Below, one piece after another: positions 1-7,032 of a stretch of 64,000 bases of DNA (the first letter of the stretch is position 1; every line of letters starts with the position of its first letter). The stretch covers positions 124,001 through 188,000 of the forward strand of contig JAGOBB010000002.1 in NCBI GenBank assembly GCA_017983615.1, read 5' to 3'. The DNA comes from Azonexus sp. Its GTDB lineage: Bacteria; Pseudomonadota; Gammaproteobacteria; Burkholderiales; Rhodocyclaceae. Both the position numbers and the translations under genes were made by a program. The notes below the pieces were generated by a model. It made no database searches. It worked only from the letters and a program-made list of their open reading frames with translations, and was not told where the DNA came from.

Positions 1-19
1 GAGGTCGAAGAGTAGTTTC

Positions 20-1126
20 ATGGCGAGGCATTATATACTCCCGGAAACAACTGACCCGCAAGCAAGAGAGCGTATGCATACTGTCCTGATCGTCGATGAC
101 AGCGACATCAATCTGACCCTGATCAAGGCGCTCGTCCTCAAACTCGGCGACTGCACCCCGGTTCTTTTTGACCATCCCGTGGCGGCGCTCGAGTGGACCC
201 GCACCAACGTGCCTGATCTGGTCATCGTGGATTACATGATGCCGGACATGGACGGTCTCAAGTTCATCAGTGCCTTTCGTGCCCTGCATGGCCGCAATGA
301 AATCCCCGTCTTGATGATCACGGCCAACGACCAGAAGGACATCCGCTACGATGCCCTGCTCGGCGGGGCCAACGATTTCCTGACCAAACCGATCGACCGC
401 ATTGAATTCTCGGCGCGGGCCCGCAACATGCTGTCGTTGCGCACCGGCCAGAAATTCCTGGCCGACCGTGCCGAACACCTGACGGCGCTGGTCGAGGCGC
501 GAACAGAGGAAATTCGCCAGCGTGAGAAGGAGCTGATTTTCCGCATCTCGCGGGCGGCTGAATTCCGCGATCCGGAGACCGGCGCCCATATCCAGCGCAT
601 GGCGCACTATTCGCAGGTTATCGCGATGGGGCTGGACCTCAGCCAGGCCCAGCAGCAGCTGGTCCTTGAGGCGGCGCCGATGCATGACGTGGGCAAGATC
701 GGAATTCCCGACTATATCCTGCTCAAGCCGGGCAAGCTGACGCCGGAAGAGTTCGAGGTCATGAAGGGGCATTCGAAGATTGGCCATGAGCTGCTCAAGG
801 ACAGCCGTTCGGAAATCATGAGGGCGGGTGCCGAGGTGGCGATTTCGCATCACGAGAAATTCGACGGGACGGGCTATCCGTACGGCCTGAAGGGCAATCA
901 GATTCCGCTGTTCGGACGCATCGTCGCGGTGGCGGATGTCTTCGATGCGCTGACCTCGGAACGTCCCTACAAACGGGCGTGGTCGCTGGACGATGCCTGC
1001 AAGTTTCTCGAAGACGGGCGGGGCAAGCATTTCGACCCGCTGTGCATCGAGGCTTTCCTGGCCGGCTGGGAACAGGTTCTGGAAATTCGTCAGCGCTTCC
1101 AGGACGAGGAAGCTCCGCAAATCTGA
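20..1126 (+). CDS. Response regulator with HD-GYP c-di-GMP phosphodiesterase domain
   Basis: Cytosolic two-component output protein expected to hydrolyse cyclic di-GMP when phosphorylated. Residues about 20-140 form a receiver domain with the acidic pair D26/D27 and phospho-acceptor D71 in VDYMMPDMDG. A helical linker (about 140-175) leads to an HD-GYP domain with the metal-binding HD in MHDVGKIG and the signature in HHEKFDGTGYP, so both defining motifs are intact. The ATG at 20 is used here. An in-frame ATG at 74 falls right before the first receiver strand (HTVLIVDD) and may be the true start, as neither has a strong ribosome site. A histidine phosphotransfer gene follows 51 nt downstream, so the pair probably belongs to a phosphorelay whose kinase lies left of the window. 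Confidence 0.9.
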   Translation: MARHYILPETTDPQARERMHTVLIVDDSDINLTLIKALVLKLGDCTPVLFDHPVAALEWTRTNVPDLVIVDYMMPDMDGLKFISAFRALHGRNEIPVLMITANDQKDIRYDALLGGANDFLTKPIDRIEFSARARNMLSLRTGQKFLADRAEHLTALVEARTEEIRQREKELIFRISRAAEFRDPETGAHIQRMAHYSQVIAMGLDLSQAQQQLVLEAAPMHDVGKIGIPDYILLKPGKLTPEEFEVMKGHSKIGHELLKDSRSEIMRAGAEVAISHHEKFDGTGYPYGLKGNQIPLFGRIVAVADVFDALTSERPYKRAWSLDDACKFLEDGRGKHFDPLCIEAFLAGWEQVLEIRQRFQDEEAPQI

Positions 1127-1177
1127 ACGATCGTCAGTCCTGGCGCAGAGGATCGCCGGGACACAATGGAGAAATGT

Positions 1178-1516
1178 ATGGCTGAAGCTTTCGTGCTGGA
1201 CCGTGGGTCGATTCTTGAGCGATTGGGCGGTGACGAAGAAATTTACGCGATGATGGTGGACATGTATCTGCAGGATGTCGACAACAACTGCACGGCGATA
1301 GCGGCGGCTCTTGCGCAGGGCGATGCTACGGCGCTAAGGCGTGAAGCCCATACCATCAAGGGTTTGCTGGCCACTTTTTCCGATGACGGCGGGGCGGCTG
1401 ATGCGGCTGCTGTCGAGCATCAGGCTCGGTTGGGTGCGCTTGACGGACTGGGCGAGGCGGTGAGTGGTCTACAGCAGCGACTGCGCGAAGTTGCTTCGGT
1501 GTTAAGCGCCGGGTAG
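1178..1516 (+). CDS. Hpt domain phosphotransfer protein
   Basis: Single-domain histidine phosphotransfer protein of 112 residues. The phospho-accepting histidine is H58 in the motif EAHTIKG, inside a predicted four-helix bundle. It would carry phosphate between a hybrid kinase and a response regulator, plausibly the HD-GYP protein just upstream. The start at 1178 is preferred to the ATG at 1166 because GGAGAAA lies 5 nt before it. Its last 15 bases overlap the end of the convergent bioD gene. Confidence 0.85.
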   Translation: MAEAFVLDRGSILERLGGDEEIYAMMVDMYLQDVDNNCTAIAAALAQGDATALRREAHTIKGLLATFSDDGGAADAAAVEHQARLGALDGLGEAVSGLQQRLREVASVLSAG

Positions 1517-2167
1517 TTTCAGATAGCGGGCGGCGCCGGGTGCGCCGCCTTCCGGCCCGTACGGCACGACTCCGAGCAGCGGGGCCGGCAGGAGTTTTTC
1601 CAGGGTATCCAGGTTTTCGGCGAAGCGTGCCATGGCCGGGTCGATGCGGTTGGCGACCCAGCCGGCCAGTGTCAGGCCTCGGGCGGCAATGGCTTCCGCC
1701 GTCAGCAGCGCGTGATTGATGCAGCCCAGGCGCAGGCCGACGACGAGGATGACCGGCAGGTCGAGCTCGATTGCCAGACCCGCGGTGTCGCGGTTTCCAC
1801 CGAGCGGTACGCAGAAGCCCCCCACGCCTTCGACGATGATCAGGTTGGCCTGTTGTCGGGCTTGATTGCAGGTGGCCACGATGGTCCCGAACTCGATGCA
1901 GCGCCCTTCTTCGGCCGCCGCGATGTGCGGCGCGATGGCCGCCCCGAAACAATACGGATTGACGATTTCGCGCGGCAGCTCGACGTTGCTGGCGTTGCGG
2001 ATGGCCTCCACATCGTCGTTGAGCCCGGTGGCATCGGTGCCGGCGGCAATGGGCTTCAGGCCGGCCGCTTTCAGGCCCTCAAGCCGGGCGCGATGGAGCA
2101 GGGCGCAGGTCACGAAGGTCTTGCCGATTTCGGTATCGGTGCCGGTCAGGAAATAGGCGGGATTCAT
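1502..2167 (-). CDS. bioD: Dethiobiotin synthetase
   Basis: ATP-dependent closure of the ureido ring of 7,8-diaminononanoate with CO2, the penultimate step of biotin synthesis, in the cytosol. The 221-residue length is normal. The N-terminal P-loop TGTDTEIGKT (residues 8-17, K16) is the family signature, and GVGGFCVPL matches the substrate loop. It is the last gene of bioF-bioH-bioC-bioD: its ATG overlaps the bioC stop by 4 bases (ATGA), so it is translationally coupled. No bioB is present in this window. Confidence 0.95.
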   Translation of the reverse strand: MNPAYFLTGTDTEIGKTFVTCALLHRARLEGLKAAGLKPIAAGTDATGLNDDVEAIRNASNVELPREIVNPYCFGAAIAPHIAAAEEGRCIEFGTIVATCNQARQQANLIIVEGVGGFCVPLGGNRDTAGLAIELDLPVILVVGLRLGCINHALLTAEAIAARGLTLAGWVANRIDPAMARFAENLDTLEKLLPAPLLGVVPYGPEGGAPGAARYLKLPGA

Positions 2168-2925
2168 GGGCGGGCGTAGAGGGTGATCACGTCGTAGGTC
2201 AGCGGCAGCCCGGCCGGTGTGCGCAGGGCCTCGATTGCCGCCTCGGCGCGCTGGAAGCTGGCGCGGCTCATCAGGCCGGGGCGTCGGCCGGCACCGATCT
2301 GGTTGGCGCCGATGGCCTTGACGGCGCGGAGCAGGGTCCGGAGGTCGGGGTAATGGGCGGTTTTTTGGTTTTTTTCCAGGCTGACCGTAGCAAATCCGGA
2401 TTCGGCGGCCAGTTGGCCGATTTCTTCACCGCTGTGGAAGGCCAGCGTGTGCCGGTAGGCATCGACGCCGGCAAATGCGTGCCGTAGTTCCCTGAAGGTT
2501 TCCGGGCCAAGGCTGGCCAGCGCGAGGAGACCGTCGTGCCGCAAGGTGCGCCGGGCTTCGCGCAGGGCGCCGCCAAGGTCGCACCATTGCACGGCCAGGC
2601 TGGACCAGTAGAGATCGAGACTTGCATCGGCAAGGGGCAGGTGTTCCAAATCGCCGGCGATCCGGCAGCACGGGGCTTTTACCCGAAGCAGCATGGCCGA
2701 CGAAAGGTCGAGAGCCACGGCGTGGGCGGCCGGGAAGCGCGCCTGCAGCGCGGTTTGGGCGTGGCCGGTGCCGCAACCGGCGTCGAGGATGCGGGCCGGA
2801 TTGATCGCCGGCAGGCCTTCGGCCAGTTGGGCGCATATGCGGCGCTGGATTGCGGCGGCGCTGTCGTAGGTCGGCGCGGCGCGCTCGAACGACTGGCGGA
2901 TGCGGGCCTTGGACGGCTTAGTCAT
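2164..2925 (-). CDS. bioC: Malonyl-ACP O-methyltransferase
   Basis: SAM-dependent methyltransferase that methylates malonyl-ACP so that fatty acid synthase can build the pimeloyl chain. Starting at MTKPSKARIRQSFERAA gives 253 residues, and the text RQSFERAAPTYD is typical of BioC N-termini. Motif I is LDAGCGTGH near residue 50. The reading frame could be extended upstream, but that part lies inside bioH and looks non-native. The start overlaps the bioH stop by 8 bases. A copy of the dispersed GACCGTAGC element is embedded in the last third and is translated as FATVSLEKNQK. Confidence 0.93.
   Translation of the reverse strand: MTKPSKARIRQSFERAAPTYDSAAAIQRRICAQLAEGLPAINPARILDAGCGTGHAQTALQARFPAAHAVALDLSSAMLLRVKAPCCRIAGDLEHLPLADASLDLYWSSLAVQWCDLGGALREARRTLRHDGLLALASLGPETFRELRHAFAGVDAYRHTLAFHSGEEIGQLAAESGFATVSLEKNQKTAHYPDLRTLLRAVKAIGANQIGAGRRPGLMSRASFQRAEAAIEALRTPAGLPLTYDVITLYARP
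2359..2395 (+). repeat. Dispersed 35-bp element, copy 1 (inside bioC)
   Basis: The core GACCGTAGC at 2383-2391 is preceded by two T tracts (2361-2366 and 2369-2375), as in the other copies. The last three bases differ (AAA instead of ATT). On the bioC coding strand it reads in frame GCT-ACG-GTC, giving Ala-Thr-Val. Confidence 0.8.
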
Positions 2926-3631
2926 GCAGGAAGCTGTTGAGCGCAGCGCGGAAGTCGTCCGGGCGGGACAGAAAGGGGGCGTGGGCACAGCCGTCGAGCA
3001 CGGCCAGCCGGGCGCCCGGGATCAGGGCGGCCAGCGCCTCGGCGGCGGCGAGCGGCATCAGCGGGTCGGCCGCGCCGTGGATGAGCAGCGTCGGCGCCTG
3101 GACCTGCGGGGCGAGTTCGCGCAGGTCGACGTCGCGCAGCCAGGCCAGGCCGGTCGCCAGGACGTCGCCGGCCGGGCGCGGGTCGGCCAGCTTGAGCAGT
3201 TCGACGGTGACGGCCCGGGCCCGGGCATCGCCGCGATTGAAGTTGCCGACAAAGCGCGGCAGCACCGCTTCGGCGTCGGCGGCGACACTGGCGGTGAATT
3301 CGTCCAGCACGGCCGGCGGCATGGCCTGCGGCCAGCCGTCGCGCTGGATGAAGCTGGCCGTGCCGGCAACCAGGACCAGTTTGCCGACCTTGGCCGGATG
3401 ACGGGCGGCGATGGCCAGCGCCAACTGGGCCCCGAGCGACCAGCCGGCCAGCGTGCTGCCGGGTGTCAGGCGGGCGGCGATAGCGTCGGCGGCTGCGGTG
3501 AAGTCGCGGATCAGCGGCGTTTCGCCGTAACCGGGCAAATCGAGAATTTGGCCTTTTTTTGCCTCGACCGTAGCATTCAGCGGGCCGCGGCCGAGGCACC
3601 AGCCGGGCAGGAAAACCAGCGGCGCCGTCAT
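2918..3631 (-). CDS. bioH: Pimeloyl-ACP methyl ester carboxylesterase
   Basis: Alpha/beta hydrolase that removes the methyl ester from pimeloyl-ACP methyl ester, freeing pimeloyl-ACP for BioF. It has 237 residues when started at MTAPLVFLPGWCLGRG, the usual BioH opening. The nucleophile elbow is GWSLGAQ, the acid lies in HGAADPLMP and the histidine in CAHAPFLS, so the triad is complete. The start overlaps the bioF stop by 4 bases. Near the N-terminus, codons for NATVEAKKGQ coincide exactly with a copy of the dispersed element. Confidence 0.93.
   Translation of the reverse strand: MTAPLVFLPGWCLGRGPLNATVEAKKGQILDLPGYGETPLIRDFTAAADAIAARLTPGSTLAGWSLGAQLALAIAARHPAKVGKLVLVAGTASFIQRDGWPQAMPPAVLDEFTASVAADAEAVLPRFVGNFNRGDARARAVTVELLKLADPRPAGDVLATGLAWLRDVDLRELAPQVQAPTLLIHGAADPLMPLAAAEALAALIPGARLAVLDGCAHAPFLSRPDDFRAALNSFLHD
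3544..3577 (+). repeat. Dispersed 35-bp element, copy 2 (inside bioH)
   Basis: Exact 12-base core GACCGTAGCATT at 3566-3577, with a T7 tract at 3554-3560 and GAATTTGGCC further out. On the bioH strand it reads AAT-GCT-ACG-GTC in frame. Confidence 0.9.
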
Positions 3632-4794
3632 GCCAGTTCCTTCAGGGCAGCGATCAGACTTTCGATGTCGGCGGCGGTGTGCGCGGCCGAGACAGAAATG
3701 CGCAGCCGCGCCGTGCCCTTGGGCACTGTCGGCGGGCGGATTGCCGGCACCCACAGGCCGCGTTCCCACAGCGCTTTCGACAGGCCGACGGCGGCTTCGT
3801 TGTCGCCGACGATCAACGGCTGGATGGCGGTCGGCGAAGGCAGCAGCTTGAGCGGCAGCCCGGCCAGACCGTCGCGCAATTGGCCGATACGGGCCATCAG
3901 GCTGGAACGCAGGGCGTCGCCGGCGCCGATCAATTGCAGGCTCTTGCTCAGCGCACAGGCGACGGCCGGCGGGGCGGCGGTTGTGAAGATATAGCTGCGG
4001 CCCTTCTGCAGCAGGTATTCGATGGCCGTCGCCGAGCCGGCGACGAAGGCGCCGCCGACCCCGGCCGCCTTGCCCAGCGTGCCCATGAGCACGATGCGCG
4101 GCGATGCGGGCAGGTTGAAATGGCCGAGGCTGCCCTTGCCGTGCGGGCCAAGGACGCCGAAGCCGTGGGCGTCATCGATGATCAGCCAGGCGTCGTAGCG
4201 CTCGGCCAGCGCGAAGAGCAGCGGCAGCGGGGCGAGGTCGCCGTCCATGCTGAACACGGCGTCGGTGACGATCAGCTTGTTCTTTGCGCTGCTCGCTGCC
4301 AGCAAGCGTTCCAGCGCTGCGAGGTCGTTGTGCGGATAGCGCTGGACGTCGGCGCCGTTGGCCTTGGCCAGTTGCATGGCATCGATCAGCGAGGCGTGGT
4401 TCAGTTTGTCGGCAAATACTGCATCGCCGCGCCCGGCCAGGGTCGGGGTCACGGCGAGATTGGCCAGGTAGCCGGTCGAGAAAGTCAGTGCGCGGGCAAA
4501 ACCGGTGAAGGCGGCGATCTCATTTTCCAGCGCCTCGTGCGGCGCCAGATGGCCGCTGACCAGATGCGACGCCCCGCTACCGGCACCCCACTGCAACGCG
4601 CCATCGGCCAATGCCTGGGCGATCTCGGCATTGCCGGCCAGCCCGAGGTAGTCGTTGGATGCGAAATTAAGCACTTTTTTGCCATCGACCGTAGCATTCC
4701 GGCCGCAGGGCGTTTCCAGCACGCGCCGGCGACGGGTTAGGCCGGTGGCGGTGATTTCGGCGAGTTCGGCGGTTAGACGGTCTTCGAGGTTCAT
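3628..4794 (-). CDS. bioF: 8-amino-7-oxononanoate synthase
   Basis: PLP enzyme condensing pimeloyl-ACP with L-alanine, with loss of CO2, to give 8-amino-7-oxononanoate. It has 388 residues, the normal length. SNDYLGLA near residue 48, DDAHGFGVLG (cofactor-binding Asp/His) and the Schiff-base lysine in MGTLGKAAG are all present. The start codon lies 3 bases after the stop of the PIN toxin gene, and no good ribosome site is visible, so translation may depend on readthrough coupling from the toxin gene. The peptide RNATVDGKKV corresponds to a dispersed element copy. Confidence 0.95.
   Translation of the reverse strand: MNLEDRLTAELAEITATGLTRRRRVLETPCGRNATVDGKKVLNFASNDYLGLAGNAEIAQALADGALQWGAGSGASHLVSGHLAPHEALENEIAAFTGFARALTFSTGYLANLAVTPTLAGRGDAVFADKLNHASLIDAMQLAKANGADVQRYPHNDLAALERLLAASSAKNKLIVTDAVFSMDGDLAPLPLLFALAERYDAWLIIDDAHGFGVLGPHGKGSLGHFNLPASPRIVLMGTLGKAAGVGGAFVAGSATAIEYLLQKGRSYIFTTAAPPAVACALSKSLQLIGAGDALRSSLMARIGQLRDGLAGLPLKLLPSPTAIQPLIVGDNEAAVGLSKALWERGLWVPAIRPPTVPKGTARLRISVSAAHTAADIESLIAALKELA
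4663..4698 (+). repeat. Dispersed 35-bp element, copy 3 (inside bioF)
   Basis: Exact core GACCGTAGCATT at 4687-4698, T6 tract at 4675-4680 and the outer AT segment GAAATTAA. It is in the same reading frame as the bioH, bioC and psd copies (Asn-Ala-Thr-Val). Confidence 0.9.
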
Positions 4795-4797
4795 GGT

Positions 4798-5202
4798 TTA
4801 AACCAGCTTGAAATGCTTGCGGCCGGGTAGGCGGTAGGTTTCAAAATCGGCCCGGTCCAGCGTCCAGACGTCGGTGCAACCGGTCTTCAAAGCGGCGACG
4901 ACCAGCGATGCATCGGCCAGGTCCATCGGGCGGTCGGCGTAGCGGGTGATCCAGTCGATGGCGCTGACCAGTTCGTCACGGCCGAGGGGCAGAACTTCCA
5001 GCCCGCCGCGTTCGATCCACTGGTAGAGCGGCAAGGTCGCGGCGACGTTGGGGGCGAGGTGGGAAAACTCGGTGAGCACCGCCCAGGTAGTGAGCAGGCG
5101 TCCGCGATAAGCCTTCAGAAAATCCGTGCACCGCTCGTGCGCGTGATCCCGCTTGCTGGCCAGCGCGACGAGCGGGCCGGTATCGACGAGCAGCAGGTTC
5201 AT
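4798..5202 (-). CDS. PIN domain ribonuclease toxin (VapC-like)
   Basis: A 134-residue PIN domain protein, the toxin half of a type II toxin-antitoxin pair. The acidic PIN residues are visible: Asp in LLVDTGPLVAL, Glu in LTEFSHLA, Asp in MDLADASLV and Asp in TLDRADF, consistent with a Mg-dependent RNase active on RNA in the cytosol. Its ATG overlaps the antitoxin stop by 4 bases. It ends only 3 bases before bioF, which puts the biotin genes in the same transcript as the toxin. The VapBC label is by analogy, since no specific subfamily was recognised. Confidence 0.8.
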   Translation of the reverse strand: MNLLLVDTGPLVALASKRDHAHERCTDFLKAYRGRLLTTWAVLTEFSHLAPNVAATLPLYQWIERGGLEVLPLGRDELVSAIDWITRYADRPMDLADASLVVAALKTGCTDVWTLDRADFETYRLPGRKHFKLV

Positions 5203-5456
5203 GCGCGGCCGTGCTTGCGGGCGATGGCATCCTTGACCCGAGCCTTGGCGTTGCTCGCCAGGTCATCCGCGGCGCTCAGCGAGCCGATAAACCCGGTTTC
5301 GCAGGCAATCTCGTAAGCGGTCTTTTCCGGCTGGGCGGCGGCAAAGCGTTGCTCAAGCAATTCGATGATGACTTCGGACTTGCTGCGCCGCGTTTCCACG
5401 CAATAACGCGCCAGCGCCTGTTCCAGACGCAGGGGAATGCGGACGGTGGTGGTCAT
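5199..5456 (-). CDS. Ribbon-helix-helix antitoxin of the PIN toxin
   Basis: An 85-residue protein whose N-terminal 40 residues (TTTVRIPLRLEQALARYC, then RRSKSEVIIELLEQRF) form a ribbon-helix-helix fold of the CopG/Arc type. The C-terminal half is a variable toxin-binding tail. It should neutralise the PIN toxin encoded immediately downstream and repress its own promoter. A perfect inverted repeat 24 bases upstream (5480-5495) is the obvious operator. Confidence 0.78.
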   Translation of the reverse strand: MTTTVRIPLRLEQALARYCVETRRSKSEVIIELLEQRFAAAQPEKTAYEIACETGFIGSLSAADDLASNAKARVKDAIARKHGRA

Positions 5457-5479
5457 GCGGTGGCCCCGAAGTTGTTGGT

Positions 5480-5495
5480 GTATTAACGGTAATAC
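5480..5495. promoter_or_regulatory. Inverted repeat, likely operator of the RHH/PIN pair
   Basis: GTATTA-ACGG-TAATAC is a perfect 6-bp inverted repeat with a 4-base spacer. It sits just upstream of the antitoxin start in an AT-rich patch that would also hold the promoter. Size and location fit an RHH autoregulatory site. If so, it would also influence bioFHCD downstream. Confidence 0.55.
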
Positions 5496-5558
5496 AAAAT
5501 GTTGTGGGGTGCAAGGGAGGCTGGGCGATTAGGCGGGGCCGCGGGCGGCGTTGCACCC

Positions 5559-5798
5559 TCACCTCCTGGTTTGTTGAGTTACGCGCGCCCGCAATGCCGA
5601 GAAATAGGCGGTATCAGCCGGTGCCGACGGCGCCGAATCTACGCCAGCCAGCAGCAGGCCCCGCAATTGCTGGTGATCATGATCCTTGCAAATCAGTTCG
5701 CGGACATGCTCGCTGCTGGTGCCATAACCGTGTTGGCTGACTTGATGGTCGGCAAAGCTTTCCAGCGCATCGGGCAGAAAAATGTTCATCGTGTTCAT
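5559..5798 (-). CDS. Orphan ParD-like antitoxin
   Basis: A 79-residue protein matching the ParD/CC2985 antitoxin family: short N-terminal strand MNIFLPDALESF, helices DHQVSQHGYGTSSEHVREL, and a C-terminal toxin-binding region ending in the typical FSALRARV stretch. An alternative start lies 9 bases in (ATG at 5789). A parE toxin would be expected directly downstream, but only about 100 bases separate it from the next gene, so the partner is absent. It may be a remnant, or it may act on a toxin elsewhere. Confidence 0.7.
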   Translation of the reverse strand: MNTMNIFLPDALESFADHQVSQHGYGTSSEHVRELICKDHDHQQLRGLLLAGVDSAPSAPADTAYFSALRARVTQQTRR

Positions 5799-5843
5799 GG
5801 GGTTGTCGTGGAGGGCTTGGCAAAAGTTGGCAAGGCGCGGTGT

Positions 5844-6998
5844 TCAAACCTTGCTGCTCGACTGGCATTTCAATGTTTTCGTCCAGCCATAGCGGACGGG
5901 ATCAATGTTTAAAAGATGTTTACGCAAGGTGTCTTGCTTTTCCTGGTCGGCACGCCGAAAGATGCTGCGTAGCTCTTCGTCGATGGCTTCAGGGCTGGCA
6001 CCCCTTTGGGCCGCTTTTTCATACCAGGATTGCCCAAGGTCGTAGTTGCCGATTTCGATATTTACTGCACCGAGAAGCGTGCATGGGCGGAAATTCTGCG
6101 GGGTGAATCGGTGGGATTTTTCTCCCAGATAAAGTGCCTCTGAGTACTTGCCCAAATCCCGTTTTACCCCGCCATAAGTCGTGCAGAGCGCGGATTTGAT
6201 TTTGATGTCGTGCTTTCCGTCGATGTCAATCGTTCCCAGCATTGCTTCGGCAGTGGATGATTCACCGCATTTTCGGTAATGCTTGCTTGCGTTGACCGCG
6301 GCCCAGGGATCTTTGGTCTTTTGGAATTCGTTGGAATGGAATCTAGCTTCGTTTCGATGATAAGCGGCTTTCAGCTCTCGCGTAAAAAAGCTTTGTTCAT
6401 AGCCAGCTTTCGTTGTCGAGAGCCACACAACCTCTTCGTCCGACAGCCGGGTGCCAGCCTCGACTTTCTGCAAAATGGCCATCAGTTCCGAAAAATGCGC
6501 TTTCTCGATGAAATAGTCGAGACCGTATTTTTCCTTCAGAGCAGCCTGTTTGGCTCTGGCGATGTTCTTCGGGTCGCTCTCGTATGCGAGTTTTGCTGCC
6601 ATGAACTTTTGGCTGGCAATACGCATCGCCTGGTCTCTTGCTTCTTCGACTTGTTGCCGCTCCAACTCGTCTTGGTGGCGACGAATTTCCATGGCTTGTT
6701 TGCGTTCGCTTTGTTCCGCTTGTGCGGTTGCCAGATACTCGGCGAAAGAAATTTGCCCGGTCGCAAGATTGTGCAGGGTGATCAGTCCGGTTTTTTTCAG
6801 ATATTGCAGGGCAAGAGCGGAGACGGAAGTTTCCGAGTCAAGGCACTCGAGAATATTCGCCAGACGACTGCCAACTTGGGATGCTGACGGTTGGTCGTCA
6901 AGCGCATATTTTATTGCCAGCGCTGTCTGAGTTTTGTTCGGAACAGTGACGCCGCCCTGGAATGGACTATTGCGGAAAGTTCGAGTCATTCTTCTCAT
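5844..6998 (-). CDS. Unknown protein, coiled coil plus TPR-like C-terminus
   Basis: A 384-residue protein I do not recognise. Residues about 95-165 are rich in Glu, Gln, Arg and Lys with a long coiled-coil look (AEQSERKQAMEIRRHQDELE and following). The C-terminal third contains repeated helical units (for example around DLGKYSEALYLGEKSHRF and IEIGNYDLGQSWYEKAAQRG) typical of tetratricopeptide-like arrays. There is no signal peptide or membrane span. The DNA is visibly richer in A/T than the flanking bio genes and, with the adjacent toxin-antitoxin genes, suggests an acquired islet. The ATGs at 6998 and 6989 are both possible starts. Confidence 0.65.
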   Translation of the reverse strand: MRRMTRTFRNSPFQGGVTVPNKTQTALAIKYALDDQPSASQVGSRLANILECLDSETSVSALALQYLKKTGLITLHNLATGQISFAEYLATAQAEQSERKQAMEIRRHQDELERQQVEEARDQAMRIASQKFMAAKLAYESDPKNIARAKQAALKEKYGLDYFIEKAHFSELMAILQKVEAGTRLSDEEVVWLSTTKAGYEQSFFTRELKAAYHRNEARFHSNEFQKTKDPWAAVNASKHYRKCGESSTAEAMLGTIDIDGKHDIKIKSALCTTYGGVKRDLGKYSEALYLGEKSHRFTPQNFRPCTLLGAVNIEIGNYDLGQSWYEKAAQRGASPEAIDEELRSIFRRADQEKQDTLRKHLLNIDPVRYGWTKTLKCQSSSKV

Positions 6999-7032
6999 GG
7001 CTGAACATTCTATGCCAAAAGAGTTTTATGGG

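Noticed and set aside
1323-1332. TGCTACGGCG, close to the element core TGCTACGGTC
   Set aside because: It lies inside the Hpt gene, misses the last two core bases and has no A/T tracts, so it is probably chance.
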